A DNA stretch of 64,000 bases from Dyella sp. ASV21 (GTDB lineage: Bacteria > Pseudomonadota > Gammaproteobacteria > Xanthomonadales > Rhodanobacteraceae), in assembly GCF_016428975.1 (NCBI RefSeq), contig NZ_JAELTT010000014.1, forward strand, positions 21,641 to 85,640. The letters run 5' to 3'. Below are positions 20,960-29,890 of this stretch, in pieces (positions within the stretch are counted from its first letter, which is position 1; the number at the start of each line of letters is the position of its first letter). Below the pieces are notes generated by a model, which saw nothing but the letters and a program-made list of their open reading frames with translations, ran no database searches and had not been told where the DNA came from. The position numbers were made by a program, and so were the translations under genes.

Positions 20960-21694
20960 TCAGTCGAGCTTGTTGCCCAGCTTGGTCAGTTCCGGGTTGG
21001 AGGTGAAATCGCGCTTGGCGCGTTGCGCGGTGAGCGGTTCGCCGTTGACCTGGTACCAGATGCTCTCGGCAATATTGGTGGCGTGGTCGCCGATGCGCTC
21101 GATGTTCTTGGCCATGAACAGCAGATGCGTGCACGGCGTAATGTTGCGCGGGTCTTCCATCATGTAGGTGAGCAACTGGCGGAAGTAGCCGGTATAGGCT
21201 TCATCCAGCTCGGCGTCGTCCTTCCATACCTGGTAGGCACGCTCGGCGTCGCGATCACGGTAGGCGATCAGCACGTCGCGCACTTCCTGCGCAGCCAGTT
21301 CAGCCAGGTAACCCAGGCCGCTGGTCGGCGCGATGGGCGCCACCATCGACAGCGGGATGGAGCGTTTGGCCACGTTGGCGGCGTAGTCGCCGATGCGCTC
21401 GATGTCGGCGGCAATGCGCAGCGCGGCGAACACGTTGCGCAGGTCACCGGCGATCGGCGCGCGCAGCGCCAACAGGCGCACCACGTCGTGGCTGATTTCC
21501 TGCTCCAACAGGTCGATGGCGTCGTCGTTGCTCACCACGTGCTGGGCGGCACGCTCATCGCGGCGGTCGATCACGTCGATGGCTGCTTCCAACTGGCTCA
21601 CCGCAAGCTCGCCCATGCGGACGATTTCGCCGGTGAGGCGGGTCAGCTCGTCGTCGTAGCTCTTGATGATGTGTTCTTTGCTGCTGCCGCTCAT
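20960..21694 (-). CDS. phoU: Phosphate-specific transport regulator PhoU
   Basis: A 244-residue protein with two three-helix PhoU repeats; each carries the metal-binding type motif (RIAADIERIGDYAANV and FMAKNIERIGDHATNI). PhoU links the PstSCAB transporter to the PhoR kinase and represses the Pho response when phosphate is plentiful. The start MSGSSKEHIIKSYD is preferred over a start 13 codons upstream. It is the last gene of the pst cluster; phoB and phoR are not in the window. Confidence 0.96.
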   Translation of the reverse strand: MSGSSKEHIIKSYDDELTRLTGEIVRMGELAVSQLEAAIDVIDRRDERAAQHVVSNDDAIDLLEQEISHDVVRLLALRAPIAGDLRNVFAALRIAADIERIGDYAANVAKRSIPLSMVAPIAPTSGLGYLAELAAQEVRDVLIAYRDRDAERAYQVWKDDAELDEAYTGYFRQLLTYMMEDPRNITPCTHLLFMAKNIERIGDHATNIAESIWYQVNGEPLTAQRAKRDFTSNPELTKLGNKLD

Positions 21695-21738
21695 GTGGAT
21701 TCTCTGTTGAGTCCGGTAGGGAAGGTGAGGCACGTTGG

Positions 21739-21778
21739 CCCCTCACCCCAACCCTCCTTCCCAAAGGGAGGAGGGGGC
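21739..21778. repeat. Intergenic repeat-like element between phoU and pstB
   Basis: CCCCTCACCCCAACCCTCC followed by a bulged inverted repeat CCCTCCTTCCC-AAA-GGGAGGAGGG. This CCCTCACCCCAACCC..GGGAGAGGG style is a common dispersed intergenic repeat in Xanthomonadales and other proteobacteria. Only one copy is in this window. Confidence 0.5.
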
Positions 21779-21785
21779 AAGTCGA

Positions 21786-22601
21786 TTAACCAAAGCGACC
21801 GGTAATGTAGTCTTCGGTCTGCTTCTTGCCCGGCTTGGTGAAGATCTGCTCGGTGCGATCGAACTCGATCAGCTCGCCCAGGTACATAAAGGCCGTGAGG
21901 TCCGAACAGCGGGCGGCCTGCTGCATGTTGTGCGTCACGATGACGATGGTGTACTGGCTCTTGAGCTCTTCCACCAACTGCTCGATGCGGCCGGTGGCGA
22001 TGGGGTCCAGCGCGGAGGTGGGCTCATCCAGCAGCAGCACCTCGGGCTTGAGGGCGATGCCGCGGGCAATACACAGGCGCTGCTGCTGACCACCGGAAAG
22101 GCCCAGCGCGCTCTGCTTGAGCTTGTCCTTCACTTCGTCCCACAGGGCGGCGCTGCGCAGCGCCTGCTCCACACGGATATCCATGTCGGCACGCGAGAGC
22201 TTTTCGTGATGGCGGATGCCGTAGGCCACGTTCTCGAAGATGGTCATCGGGAACGGCACCGGTTTCTGGAACACCATGCCCACCTTGCTGCGCAGGCGAT
22301 TCATGGAGTAGCTCGTGTCGAGAATGTTCTCGCCGTCGAGCACGATCTCGCCCTTGGCTTCCAGCTTGGGGTAGATCGCATAGATACGGTTGAAGATACG
22401 CAGCAGGGTGGACTTGCCGCAGCCGGAGGGTCCGATGATGGCCGTGACCTTCTTCTCCGGGATATCCATGTTGATGCCTTTCAGCGCATGGAACCCGTTG
22501 TAGTAGAAGTGCAGGTCGCGCACCTTCAGCTTGGTGGGCGCGATCGGCGCAGGCGAGGCCGCGGACTGCGGATGGATGCCGGCGGCGGCGGACTCAGTCA
22601 T
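21786..22601 (-). CDS. pstB: Phosphate ABC transporter ATP-binding protein PstB
   Basis: A 271-residue ATPase powering phosphate import. It has Walker [10 protein letters not shown], signature [14 protein letters not shown] and Walker [13 protein letters not shown], plus the PstB-type [16 protein letters not shown] start and [18 protein letters not shown]. An N-terminal extension of about 25 residues is rich in Ala/Pro. It overlaps the end of pstA by 8 bases. Confidence 0.98.
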   Translation of the reverse strand: MTESAAAGIHPQSAASPAPIAPTKLKVRDLHFYYNGFHALKGINMDIPEKKVTAIIGPSGCGKSTLLRIFNRIYAIYPKLEAKGEIVLDGENILDTSYSMNRLRSKVGMVFQKPVPFPMTIFENVAYGIRHHEKLSRADMDIRVEQALRSAALWDEVKDKLKQSALGLSGGQQQRLCIARGIALKPEVLLLDEPTSALDPIATGRIEQLVEELKSQYTIVIVTHNMQQAARCSDLTAFMYLGELIEFDRTEQIFTKPGKKQTEDYITGRFG

Positions 22602-23469
22602 GGGACACCTTGTTGCGAGAAAGGACCAGGCGGGACGAAAGGCTCAGCAGCAGCACGAACATGGTCAGCACGAAGGCGCCCGCCCAGGCGATGGCATGCA
22701 TGGCTTCGCCCGGATCGTTCGCGTACTGGTAGATCACCTGCGGCAGGCTGGACATCTTGTCCGAGGGGTTGAAGGTCAGATAGTTGTTGCCGAAGGCGGT
22801 GAACAGCAGCGGGGCGGTTTCACCGCTGATACGCGCCAGCGCCAGCAGCACACCGGTGATGATGCCCGAGCGCGCCGCGCGTATCAGGATCTGCGTGGTG
22901 AGCTTCCACTGGGGAATGCCGAGCGACAACGCTGCCTCGCGCAAGGTAGAGGGCACCAGGCGCAGCATTTCGTCGGAGGTGCGCACGATCACCGGCAGTG
23001 CGATCAACGCCAGCGCCACGCCGCCGGCCCAGCCGGAGAAGGTGGTGGAGCCGCCGGTGAGTGCGGTGGTCGGCAACACCACGATGGTGTAGACGAACAG
23101 GCCCAGTACGATCGACGGTGCCGACAGCAGAATGTCATTGAGAAAGCGGATCGACTCGCCGAGCTTGGTGCCCTTGGCGTACTCGGCCAGCCAGGTGCCG
23201 GCCAGCACGCCAATCGGCGTGGCGATGAGGATGCCAATGGTGTTGACGAGGAGGCTGCCCACCATGGCGTTGAGCAAGCCGCCGTCCTCGCCGTAGGCGG
23301 TGATCTTGGTGAACAGCTTGGGCTGCAGCGCGCTGATGCCTTGGCGCAGCGTTTCCCACAGGATCCAGGCCAGGAAGATCAGGCCGATCACCGTGGCCAG
23401 CATGCTCATGCCCAGCGCCAGCACGTTGGTGATGCGGCGACGGGTGTACAGGAAGCTGTTGGTGGCCAT
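22594..23469 (-). CDS. pstA: Phosphate ABC transporter permease PstA
   Basis: A 291-residue inner-membrane permease with six membrane helices and the cytoplasmic EAA-type loop ([20 protein letters not shown]) that docks Pst[15 protein letters not shown] and [16 protein letters not shown] are typical of PstA. Its start overlaps the pstC stop by one base, and it overlaps pstB. Confidence 0.97.
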   Translation of the reverse strand: MATNSFLYTRRRITNVLALGMSMLATVIGLIFLAWILWETLRQGISALQPKLFTKITAYGEDGGLLNAMVGSLLVNTIGILIATPIGVLAGTWLAEYAKGTKLGESIRFLNDILLSAPSIVLGLFVYTIVVLPTTALTGGSTTFSGWAGGVALALIALPVIVRTSDEMLRLVPSTLREAALSLGIPQWKLTTQILIRAARSGIITGVLLALARISGETAPLLFTAFGNNYLTFNPSDKMSSLPQVIYQYANDPGEAMHAIAWAGAFVLTMFVLLLSLSSRLVLSRNKVSHD

Positions 23470-24488
23470 CAGCGACCCTCCTTATGAGCCATCTGGCGCA
23501 GCATCCAGCGGGCAATCAGCAAGACGAAGAAGGTCACCACGAACAGCAGGAAGGCCAGCGCCATCAGCGTGGACTTCTGCAGGCCGGCGGCCTCGCTGAA
23601 CTGGTTGGCGATGGTCGAGGCGATCGAGGCGCCCGGGTCGAGGATCGAGGGCGACAGCTTCATCGCGTTGCCCAGCACGAAGGTCACCGCCATGGTTTCG
23701 CCCAGTGCGCGACCCAGCCCCAGGAAGATGCCGCCGATCACCGCCGAGCGGGTATACGGCAGCACGATGTCCCAGGACACTTCCCAGGTGCTGGAACCCA
23801 GCGCATACGCCGATTCCTTCAGGCGCGAGGGCACCGTCTGGAACACTTCGCGCATCACCGAGGAAATGAACGGGATGATCATTACCGCCAGCACGATGCC
23901 TGCGGTGAGCACGCTGGCGCCGAACGGATACTCGCTGCCAAACAGCTTGCCCACGAAGGGCACATGCTGGGCCACCCAGGAGAGCTTGCCGTCGTCAGGC
24001 TTGTCGCCCAGGTAATTGGTCAGCCAGGGCTTGATGTGGTCGGCGAAGAAGGGCGCGAAGATAAACAGGCCCCACATGCCGTAAATGATCGAAGGGATGC
24101 CGGCGAGCAGCTCGATGGCCGAGGCCACGGGCGTGCGCAGCCACGGCGGCGCCACTTCGGAGAGATACAGGGCGATGCCGAAACTCACCGGCACCGCGAT
24201 CAGCAGGGCGATCACCGAGGTGACGATGGTGCCGTAGACGGGAACCAACGCGCCGTAGGTGTCAGTGCTGGGGTCCCATGCGTCGCTGACCAGGAAATGC
24301 CAGCCGAACGTGCCGAAAGCATGCCGGCCACCCCATAGGGTGGCGCCGGCGGCACCTAGCAGGCAGGCCAGCACAAGCAGGGCGCAGCCCTTGAGTACCC
24401 ATCCGAACACGCGGTCGTGCCGGGCGTCGCGATGGGCGCGGGCTTCCTGAACCACGGTCGAGGCGACGGCGCCTACATTCGCTTGCAT
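23469..24488 (-). CDS. pstC: Phosphate ABC transporter permease PstC
   Basis: A 339-residue permease partner of PstA. It has a long polar N-terminus, six membrane helices, a large periplasmic loop between helices (DDGKLSWVAQHVPFVGKLFG), and the EAA loop RLKESAYALGSSTWEVSWDIVLP followed by GLGRALGETMAVTFVLGN. It lies 193 bases after pstS with a hairpin between them. Confidence 0.97.
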   Translation of the reverse strand: MQANVGAVASTVVQEARAHRDARHDRVFGWVLKGCALLVLACLLGAAGATLWGGRHAFGTFGWHFLVSDAWDPSTDTYGALVPVYGTIVTSVIALLIAVPVSFGIALYLSEVAPPWLRTPVASAIELLAGIPSIIYGMWGLFIFAPFFADHIKPWLTNYLGDKPDDGKLSWVAQHVPFVGKLFGSEYPFGASVLTAGIVLAVMIIPFISSVMREVFQTVPSRLKESAYALGSSTWEVSWDIVLPYTRSAVIGGIFLGLGRALGETMAVTFVLGNAMKLSPSILDPGASIASTIANQFSEAAGLQKSTLMALAFLLFVVTFFVLLIARWMLRQMAHKEGR

Positions 24489-24581
24489 GTGCAGAGGTTT
24501 CCTCAGCGGTCTGCCCCGGTTGGCCTGCGAGCCTTGCCGGATCGTTGGACGATGCGCCGGTTGGCGGCGCCTTTCAACAAC

Positions 24582-24609
24582 AGGCCGCCCGAGGTGAGTC
24601 GGGCGGCCT
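24582..24609 (-). terminator. Attenuator-like hairpin between pstS and pstC
   Basis: AGGCCGCCCGA-GGTGAG-TCGGGCGGCCT, an 11-bp perfect stem, followed on the minus strand by TTGTTG rather than a solid T run. Such a partial terminator or RNA-stabilising stem would favour PstS over the permease genes. Confidence 0.65.
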
Positions 24610-24681
24610 ATGCCGTGCCATCAAGCCTTCAGGTTAAGCCCCGCGGATTGCCGTTCCGTGACCGGCGCAGGGCGATGACCC

Positions 24682-25716
24682 TTAGTGCTTGTATTCGGTG
24701 CTCCAGTAAGCCTCGATCTTCTTGACCAGGCTGTCGGGCAGCGCGACATAGTCGAGCGAGGCGGCGTCCTTCTGGCCGTTCTCCAGCGCCCACTTGAAGA
24801 ATTCGAAGGCCACCTTGGTGTGCTCGGCGTTCTTCGGCTTCTTGTACATCACCACCCAGGTGGTAGCGGTGATCGGCCATGCCTGCGCACCGGAGGCGTT
24901 GGTCATGATCACGTTGAAGTCCTTGGCGCTGGTCCAGTCCGCGGTAGCGGCGGCGGCGGCAAAGGCTTCGGCGCTCGGTGCCACGACCTGGCCAGCGGCG
25001 TTCTTGAGGTCCACCCAGCTGATCTTGTTCTTCACGGCATAGGCGTATTCGACGTAGCCGATCGAACCGATGATCTGCTTGACGTACTGCGACACGCCCT
25101 CGTTGCCCTTGCCGCCCACGCCGGTCGGCCATTCAACGGCGGTACCGAACTTGACCTTGGTCGCCCACTCGTTGCTGACCTTGGACAGGTAGTTGGTGAA
25201 GTTGAACGAGGTGCCCGAACCATCCGAGCGATGCACGACGGTGATCTTCTTGGCCGGCAGATTCACGCCAGCGTTCATCGCGGCGATCTTGGGGTCGTTC
25301 CACATGGTGATCTTGCCGAGGAAGATATCGGCCAGGGTGGAACCGTCCAGCTTGATCTGGCCGGCTTCGACGCCCGGGATGTTCACCACCGGCACGATGC
25401 CGCCCACCACCACCGGGAACTGGCCCAGGCCGTACTGCGCCAGGTCTTCAGCCTTCACCGGAGCATCGGTCGCGCCGAAGTCGATGGTGCCTTCCTTGAT
25501 CTGTGCCACGCCGGCGCCCGAGCCCACCGACTGGTAGTTGAGTTTGTTGCCGGTCTTCTCGGCATAGCCCGCGGACCACTTGGAGAGCACCGGGTAGACG
25601 AAGCTCGAACCGGCGCCGGTGATGTCGGTGGCATGCGCGGCCATGCCGAACAGCGAAGCCGCAGCAAACACAGCGGTCGTGCCGATGCGGGACAGATACT
25701 TGGTTGAGGTCAACAC
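24682..25716 (-). CDS. pstS: Phosphate-binding periplasmic protein PstS
   Basis: A 344-residue binding protein with a signal peptide ending in MAAHA. The phosphate-binding segments GAGSSFVYPV, GSGAGVAQIKEGTIDFGATDAP and HRSDGSGTSFNFT are intact. The GTG start at 25716 has an ideal ribosome site (AAGGAGCAACC). A PhoB-type box array lies about 75-105 bases upstream. First gene of pstSCAB-phoU. Confidence 0.98.
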   Translation of the reverse strand: MLTSTKYLSRIGTTAVFAAASLFGMAAHATDITGAGSSFVYPVLSKWSAGYAEKTGNKLNYQSVGSGAGVAQIKEGTIDFGATDAPVKAEDLAQYGLGQFPVVVGGIVPVVNIPGVEAGQIKLDGSTLADIFLGKITMWNDPKIAAMNAGVNLPAKKITVVHRSDGSGTSFNFTNYLSKVSNEWATKVKFGTAVEWPTGVGGKGNEGVSQYVKQIIGSIGYVEYAYAVKNKISWVDLKNAAGQVVAPSAEAFAAAAATADWTSAKDFNVIMTNASGAQAWPITATTWVVMYKKPKNAEHTKVAFEFFKWALENGQKDAASLDYVALPDSLVKKIEAYWSTEYKH

Positions 25717-25791
25717 GGTTGCTCCTTAGCGAATAAGGGTCTCGGGGGATTCCCGCCCGGCGCTATTTCATGCGTTCCGTGTTGCAATGAA

Positions 25792-25820
25792 ATGAGTTCA
25801 ATGTTTCATCCATATGACAG
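25792..25820 (-). promoter_or_regulatory. Putative PhoB box array of pstS
   Basis: On the minus strand CTGTCAT-ATGG-ATGAAAC-ATTG-AACTCAT: three heptamers at exact 11-bp spacing, the first matching the Pho box half CTGTCA(T/C) perfectly, the others degenerate. A + strand CTGTCAT lies at 25832-25838, making a palindrome ATATGACAG...CTGTCATAT. Location upstream of pstS supports the call. Confidence 0.65.
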
Positions 25821-25848
25821 TTTCGGTGTGACTGTCATATGCCGCTGA

Positions 25849-25870
25849 TAAAAAAGGCATTAAATATGCC
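25849..25870 (-). terminator. Rho-independent terminator after RNase T gene
   Basis: On the minus strand GGCAT-ATTTA-ATGCC followed by six T. It separates the RNase T gene from the pstS promoter. Confidence 0.75.
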
Positions 25871-25902
25871 GCATCAGCGAAATGTCATAGAGGCTGCGGC
25901 CT

Positions 25903-26562
25903 TTACAGCGATTCAACGCCCATCTGTTCGCGCTCGAACACTTCCAGGCGACGCCAGCGATTGACGATGGTGCAGAACAGCTCCGCCGTGCGCTCGGCAT
26001 CATAGATCGCCGAATGTGCTTCCCGCGTGTCGAAGGGGATGCCTGCGGCCTGTACTGCCTTGCTCAATACGGTCTGGCCAAAGGCCAGGCCGCTCAGCGT
26101 GGCCGTGTCGAAGCAGCTGAAGGGGTGGAACGGGTTGCGCTTGTGACCACAACGGCGCACAGCCGCATTGAGAAAGCCAAGGTCGAACGCGGCGTTGTGC
26201 CCTACCAGGATGGCGCGCTGGCAATCCATGTCGCGCATGGCGTCGCGGATGGGCTTGAACACGTGATCCAGCGCCACACGCTCGTCCAGTGCGCCGCGCA
26301 GCGGGTTGTCAGGGTCGATGCCGGTGACCTCCAGCGCGCGCGGGTCGATGTTGGCCCCGGGGAAGGGGTGTACGTGGGCCGCCACCGCCGGCATCGGCTG
26401 CAGATAGCCCTCGGGCGTCATCTGCAGCACGACGGCGGCGATCTCGAGAAGGGCGTCGCGCTCGGCGTCGAAGCCGCCGGTTTCCACGTCCACCACCACC
26501 GGCAGGAAGCCGCGAAACCGATCCGCCATGCGGTCTGCCATGCTGTTGCGTAGGTTTTCCAT
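25903..26562 (-). CDS. rnt: Ribonuclease T
   Basis: A 219-residue DEDDh 3'-5' exonuclease that trims tRNA and other stable RNA 3' ends. Exo I VDVETGGF (Asp25, Glu27), Exo [16 protein letters not shown] and Exo [17 protein letters not shown] are all present, and the Phe/Arg-rich [20 protein letters not shown] start is typical of RNase T. It reads toward pstS but has its own terminator. Confidence 0.93.
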   Translation of the reverse strand: MENLRNSMADRMADRFRGFLPVVVDVETGGFDAERDALLEIAAVVLQMTPEGYLQPMPAVAAHVHPFPGANIDPRALEVTGIDPDNPLRGALDERVALDHVFKPIRDAMRDMDCQRAILVGHNAAFDLGFLNAAVRRCGHKRNPFHPFSCFDTATLSGLAFGQTVLSKAVQAAGIPFDTREAHSAIYDAERTAELFCTIVNRWRRLEVFEREQMGVESL

Positions 26563-26656
26563 GCCTAAAGCATATCAGCCGGCCCCGTCCCGGCGCCTGC
26601 GCCACGTTCCCTCTGACATGTCGGTTTAAGGACGTGCGTGGCCGCATGTCTTCGTT

Positions 26657-26678
26657 TTGTCACATAACGGGCACATAA
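26657..26678 (+). promoter_or_regulatory. Putative PhoB box upstream of the DcaP-like porin
   Basis: TTGTCAC-ATAA-CGGGCAC-ATAA, with CGGTAAA as a weak third unit: heptamers at exact 11-bp spacing with AT-rich spacers, the layout of PhoB boxes. It sits 112 bases ahead of the porin start, in the divergent gap with rnt. The second heptamer matches only the CAC end of the consensus. Confidence 0.5.
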
Positions 26679-26789
26679 CGGTAAACGCGCAAGCCCATCC
26701 TGCGCACCGATCGTGCTTGGGCAGCCGGAGATCGAAGGGGATCAAAGGGGGCGGTCCAAGTGAATCCTACCTACATGCGGAGAATATCC

Positions 26790-28409
26790 ATGCGTTCCAA
26801 GATGCTCGCGGTAGCTGTCGCTGCCGCATTGGGCGTTACCAGCTTCCACGTTGTCGCCGATCCGGCGCCGGCGAAGTCGTCCTCGCAGAGCACCAACCAG
26901 TCCACGCAGTCCGCCGAAATCGAGGCGCTGAAGGCCCAGTTGCAGGCCCTTCAGGCGAAGGTCGTCGAACTGGAGCAGCGCACGGACGCGCAGTCTGACA
27001 TCAACGTTTCCACTGGCCAGGCCGTGGAGCAGGTGCAGAAGCAGGTAGCCGCGACCGACACGCAGATGAAGAAGTCGGCGGACAAGCTGTCCTACAAGGG
27101 CGTGAACATCACGCTCGGTGGCTTCCTCGCGGCCGAATCGATCTACCGCTCGGCTCAGGAAGGCGCGGATATCGCCTCGAACTACAGCGCCATCCCGTTC
27201 AAGAACGTGCAGACGGCGCACATGGACGAGTTCCGCATGAGCGCTCGCCAGAGCCGCCTCTCGGCCCTCGTGCAGGGTGACGTGGATCCGAACACGCACC
27301 TGGCCGGCTACGTCGAGATGGACTTCCTGGGTGGCGCCCAGACCGCGAACTCGAACGAGAGCAACTCGTTCAATCCGCGCATGCGCAACGTCTACATGAC
27401 GGCCGATTGGGACAACTCGGGCCTGCACCTGCTGGCCGGCCAGAACTGGTCGCTGCTGACGCTCAACAGCAAGGGCATCACCCCGCGCACCGAGCTGACC
27501 CCGCCGCAGATCGACGCACAGTACATCCCGGGCTTCACCTGGGCCCGTCAGGACCAGATCCGCTTGGTCAAGGACTGGGACAAGACCTACTGGCTGGGTA
27601 TCTCGCTGGAAAATCCGCAGACCACCTTCTACACCAGCCCGAACCAGGCCAAGGCTCCGGTTCAGCAGCAGGCTTACAACATCACCGCAGGCTCGGGCTT
27701 CGACTCGGCTAACACCCTGTCGCTCAATCACATCCCCGATGTGATCGTGAAGTTCGCCGCCGATCCGGGTTACGGTCATTACGAAGTGTTCGGTCTCGCC
27801 CGTTCCTTCTACAACCGCTACAGCAACCAGAACCACGACACGTGGGGCGGTGGCTGGGGTCTGGGCATGGTCCTGCCGCTTATCGACAAGACCCTCGACT
27901 GGCAGTTCTCGGGCATGTCCGGCAAGGGCATCGGCCGCTACGGCAGCGCCCAGCTCTCTGACGTGACCTTCAGCCCGAACGGCAGCCTGTCGCCGATCAA
28001 GGAAACCATGATCCTGAGCGGCCTGACCTGGCACGCCAGCTCCGACGTCGACGTCTATCTGTTCGGTGGCCGCGAAGGCGCCAGCAAGAAGGACTTCAAC
28101 TACGGCACGGCCGCCGGCAACATCGCGCTCGGCTACGGCAACCCGGCTTACAACAACAGCGGCTGCGACGTCGCCGGTGGCACCTGCGTGGGCAACGCCA
28201 AGGACATCTGGCAGGGCACCGCTGGTTTCTGGTGGAAGTTCTACCAGGGCAAGTTCGGCAAGATGCAGTTCGGTGCGCAGTACTCGCACACCGAGAAGGA
28301 GGCATTCGCCGGCCAGGGCTTCGTCAACGGTTTGCTGGTCAACGGCGCGGCTTCGCCGAAGGCCAAGGAAGATATGTTCTTCACCTCTTTCCGCTACTAC
28401 CCGTTCTAA
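26790..28409 (+). CDS. Outer-membrane porin with N-terminal coiled coil (DcaP-like)
   Basis: A 539-residue porin. A signal peptide (MRSKMLAVAVAAALGV...VVA) is followed by a Gln/Ser-rich stretch and a periplasmic coiled coil at about residues 40-90 (EIEALKAQLQALQAKVVELEQ), then a beta-barrel starting YKGVNITLGGFLAAESIYRS and ending in the aromatic FFTSFRYYPF. This architecture matches DcaP-like trimeric channels for anionic solutes. A loop near the end has a Cys pair (GCDVAGGTC), likely a disulfide. The upstream PhoB-type box suggests phosphate-starvation induction. CGGAGA precedes the ATG. Confidence 0.82.
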   Translation: MRSKMLAVAVAAALGVTSFHVVADPAPAKSSSQSTNQSTQSAEIEALKAQLQALQAKVVELEQRTDAQSDINVSTGQAVEQVQKQVAATDTQMKKSADKLSYKGVNITLGGFLAAESIYRSAQEGADIASNYSAIPFKNVQTAHMDEFRMSARQSRLSALVQGDVDPNTHLAGYVEMDFLGGAQTANSNESNSFNPRMRNVYMTADWDNSGLHLLAGQNWSLLTLNSKGITPRTELTPPQIDAQYIPGFTWARQDQIRLVKDWDKTYWLGISLENPQTTFYTSPNQAKAPVQQQAYNITAGSGFDSANTLSLNHIPDVIVKFAADPGYGHYEVFGLARSFYNRYSNQNHDTWGGGWGLGMVLPLIDKTLDWQFSGMSGKGIGRYGSAQLSDVTFSPNGSLSPIKETMILSGLTWHASSDVDVYLFGGREGASKKDFNYGTAAGNIALGYGNPAYNNSGCDVAGGTCVGNAKDIWQGTAGFWWKFYQGKFGKMQFGAQYSHTEKEAFAGQGFVNGLLVNGAASPKAKEDMFFTSFRYYPF

Positions 28410-28452
28410 GCGGCGGTACGGCTATCGCAACGGAGTTCGACCCAAGGATGGA

Positions 28453-28486
28453 GGGAAACGGCGAGCTATGCTCGCCGTTTCTGTTT
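28453..28486 (+). terminator. Rho-independent terminator after the DcaP-like porin
   Basis: AAACGGCGAG-CTATG-CTCGCCGTTT followed by CTGTTTGT. Confidence 0.82.
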
Positions 28487-28617
28487 GTGCGTGATGGTCT
28501 TTGCGCGACACCTTTTCAAAAAGAAGGCTAAACGCGACCTGTCTCGATGCGACGATTTAGCGTGAGAATTGGCGTAAAGACTTGCGATATATGAGCCATT
28601 TCCTATAGCTTGTCGTC

Positions 28618-28983
28618 ATGACTTCGCGTCTTCGTCGTTCCCACTTGGTTGCCGTACTGGCTTATGTGTTCAGCCTGCTCTTGCTGGTTGGCGCGCCGGT
28701 GCGTCTGCCGCCGCCGGTGGCGGACCAGGGTGGGGCGCACGTGGCAGCGCTGGTAATGGCTGCGGATGATGTGCAGGGCGATGTCGCCAGCGACTCCCTG
28801 GACACGTCCTCCAGCGACACGCACGAAGACAACAGCGGCAACGGCAACCTGGATGACATCATCCACTTGCCCGATATCGTGGGCCTGTGGGCTTCCTTGC
28901 CCTCGCAGCGCCCCGCTGATGGCCCCTACGACGTGGGCCACCACAACCCCGGCCGTTTGCTGCGCCCCCCTGAAGCAGCCTGA
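28618..28983 (+). CDS. Hypothetical exported or membrane-anchored protein (121 aa)
   Basis: Not recognised. The N-terminus is basic then hydrophobic (LVAVLAYVFSLLLLVGAP at about 10-27), like a signal peptide or anchor. The rest is polar and acidic, with a Ser/Asp/Asn-rich low-complexity stretch around residues 55-80 and a Pro-rich tail. There is no clear ribosome site. It lies alone between the porin and carbonic anhydrase genes. A 113-residue frame covers the same bases on the other strand, but only this strand gives a sensible secretion signal. Confidence 0.5.
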   Translation: MTSRLRRSHLVAVLAYVFSLLLLVGAPVRLPPPVADQGGAHVAALVMAADDVQGDVASDSLDTSSSDTHEDNSGNGNLDDIIHLPDIVGLWASLPSQRPADGPYDVGHHNPGRLLRPPEAA

Positions 28984-29195
28984 TCCCCGTCGCTGAGGCG
29001 ACTTGTACCTGGCTCGGCGTGCGCGTTCGCGTGTGCCGGGCGCACGGTGCGCTGGCTTGTACTCGTTCGATGCGCGCCCCCTTGGTGTGGGTGTGATCGA
29101 CGACGGCCGTCATTTCTCATTTATTCCATCGACGTTCCTCGGGACGCGCTTGTTGCGCGCCGACGTCGTGATCCCGTATTGCCTGGAGTTACCCC

Positions 29196-29879
29196 ATGAA
29201 GCGTTTGATCGAAGGTTTCGAGCAGTTCCGTAACGATGTATTCCCCGCACAGCGCGACCTGTTCAAGAAGCTGGCCTCCGGCCAGAGTCCCAGCACCATG
29301 TTCATCACCTGCGCCGATTCGCGCGTGATGCCCGAGATGATGTTCTCCACCCAGCCGGGCGAACTGTTCGTTTACCGCAATATCGGCAACATCGTGCCGC
29401 CGTATGCTCAACACGTCAGCGGCGTGGTGGCCGCCATCGAGTACGCCGTGAAAGTGCTGAAGGTTCGTCACATCGTGATCTGCGGTCATTCCGATTGCGG
29501 TGCCATGAAGGCGCTGCAACACCCGGAGCTGGTACAGGACATGCCGTCGGTGGCCGCGTGGATGAAGCACGCCGATGTGGCGCGCTACGTGGTGCAGCAG
29601 AATGGCCCGGGCCTGCAAGGGCTCGCCGGGCTGCGCAGCCTTACCGAGGAGAACGTGGTGGGCCAGTTGGAGAACCTGCGTACCTTGCCGGCGGTGGCCG
29701 CGGCGCTCGCCAGTGGCCAACTCAGCATCCATGGCTGGGTGTATGACATCGAGCATGCCGAGCTGAAGGCGTTCGATGCGCCGCAGGGTCGCTTCGTACA
29801 GATCGAGCCGGGCAAGGGCCATGTGCCGGAGGCGACGCCGCACGCGCGCTTTTCGATGCCTGCGGCTTCGGCGGCTTAA
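29196..29879 (+). CDS. can: Beta-carbonic anhydrase
   Basis: A 227-residue beta-class enzyme interconverting CO2 and bicarbonate. Zinc ligands are Cys39 (CADSRV), His98 and Cys101 (ICGHSDCGAMKAL), with the Asp41-Arg43 dyad in place. TGGAG precedes the ATG. The next gene, 11 bases downstream, is a SulP anion transporter, so the two are almost certainly co-transcribed for inorganic-carbon handling. Confidence 0.96.
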   Translation: MKRLIEGFEQFRNDVFPAQRDLFKKLASGQSPSTMFITCADSRVMPEMMFSTQPGELFVYRNIGNIVPPYAQHVSGVVAAIEYAVKVLKVRHIVICGHSDCGAMKALQHPELVQDMPSVAAWMKHADVARYVVQQNGPGLQGLAGLRSLTEENVVGQLENLRTLPAVAAALASGQLSIHGWVYDIEHAELKAFDAPQGRFVQIEPGKGHVPEATPHARFSMPAASAA

Positions 29880-29890
29880 GGACGGCCGCC

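Noticed and set aside
28603..28944. 113-codon minus-strand frame opposite the small exported protein
   Set aside because: No signal peptide, ribosome site or known domain; the plus-strand frame is more plausible.
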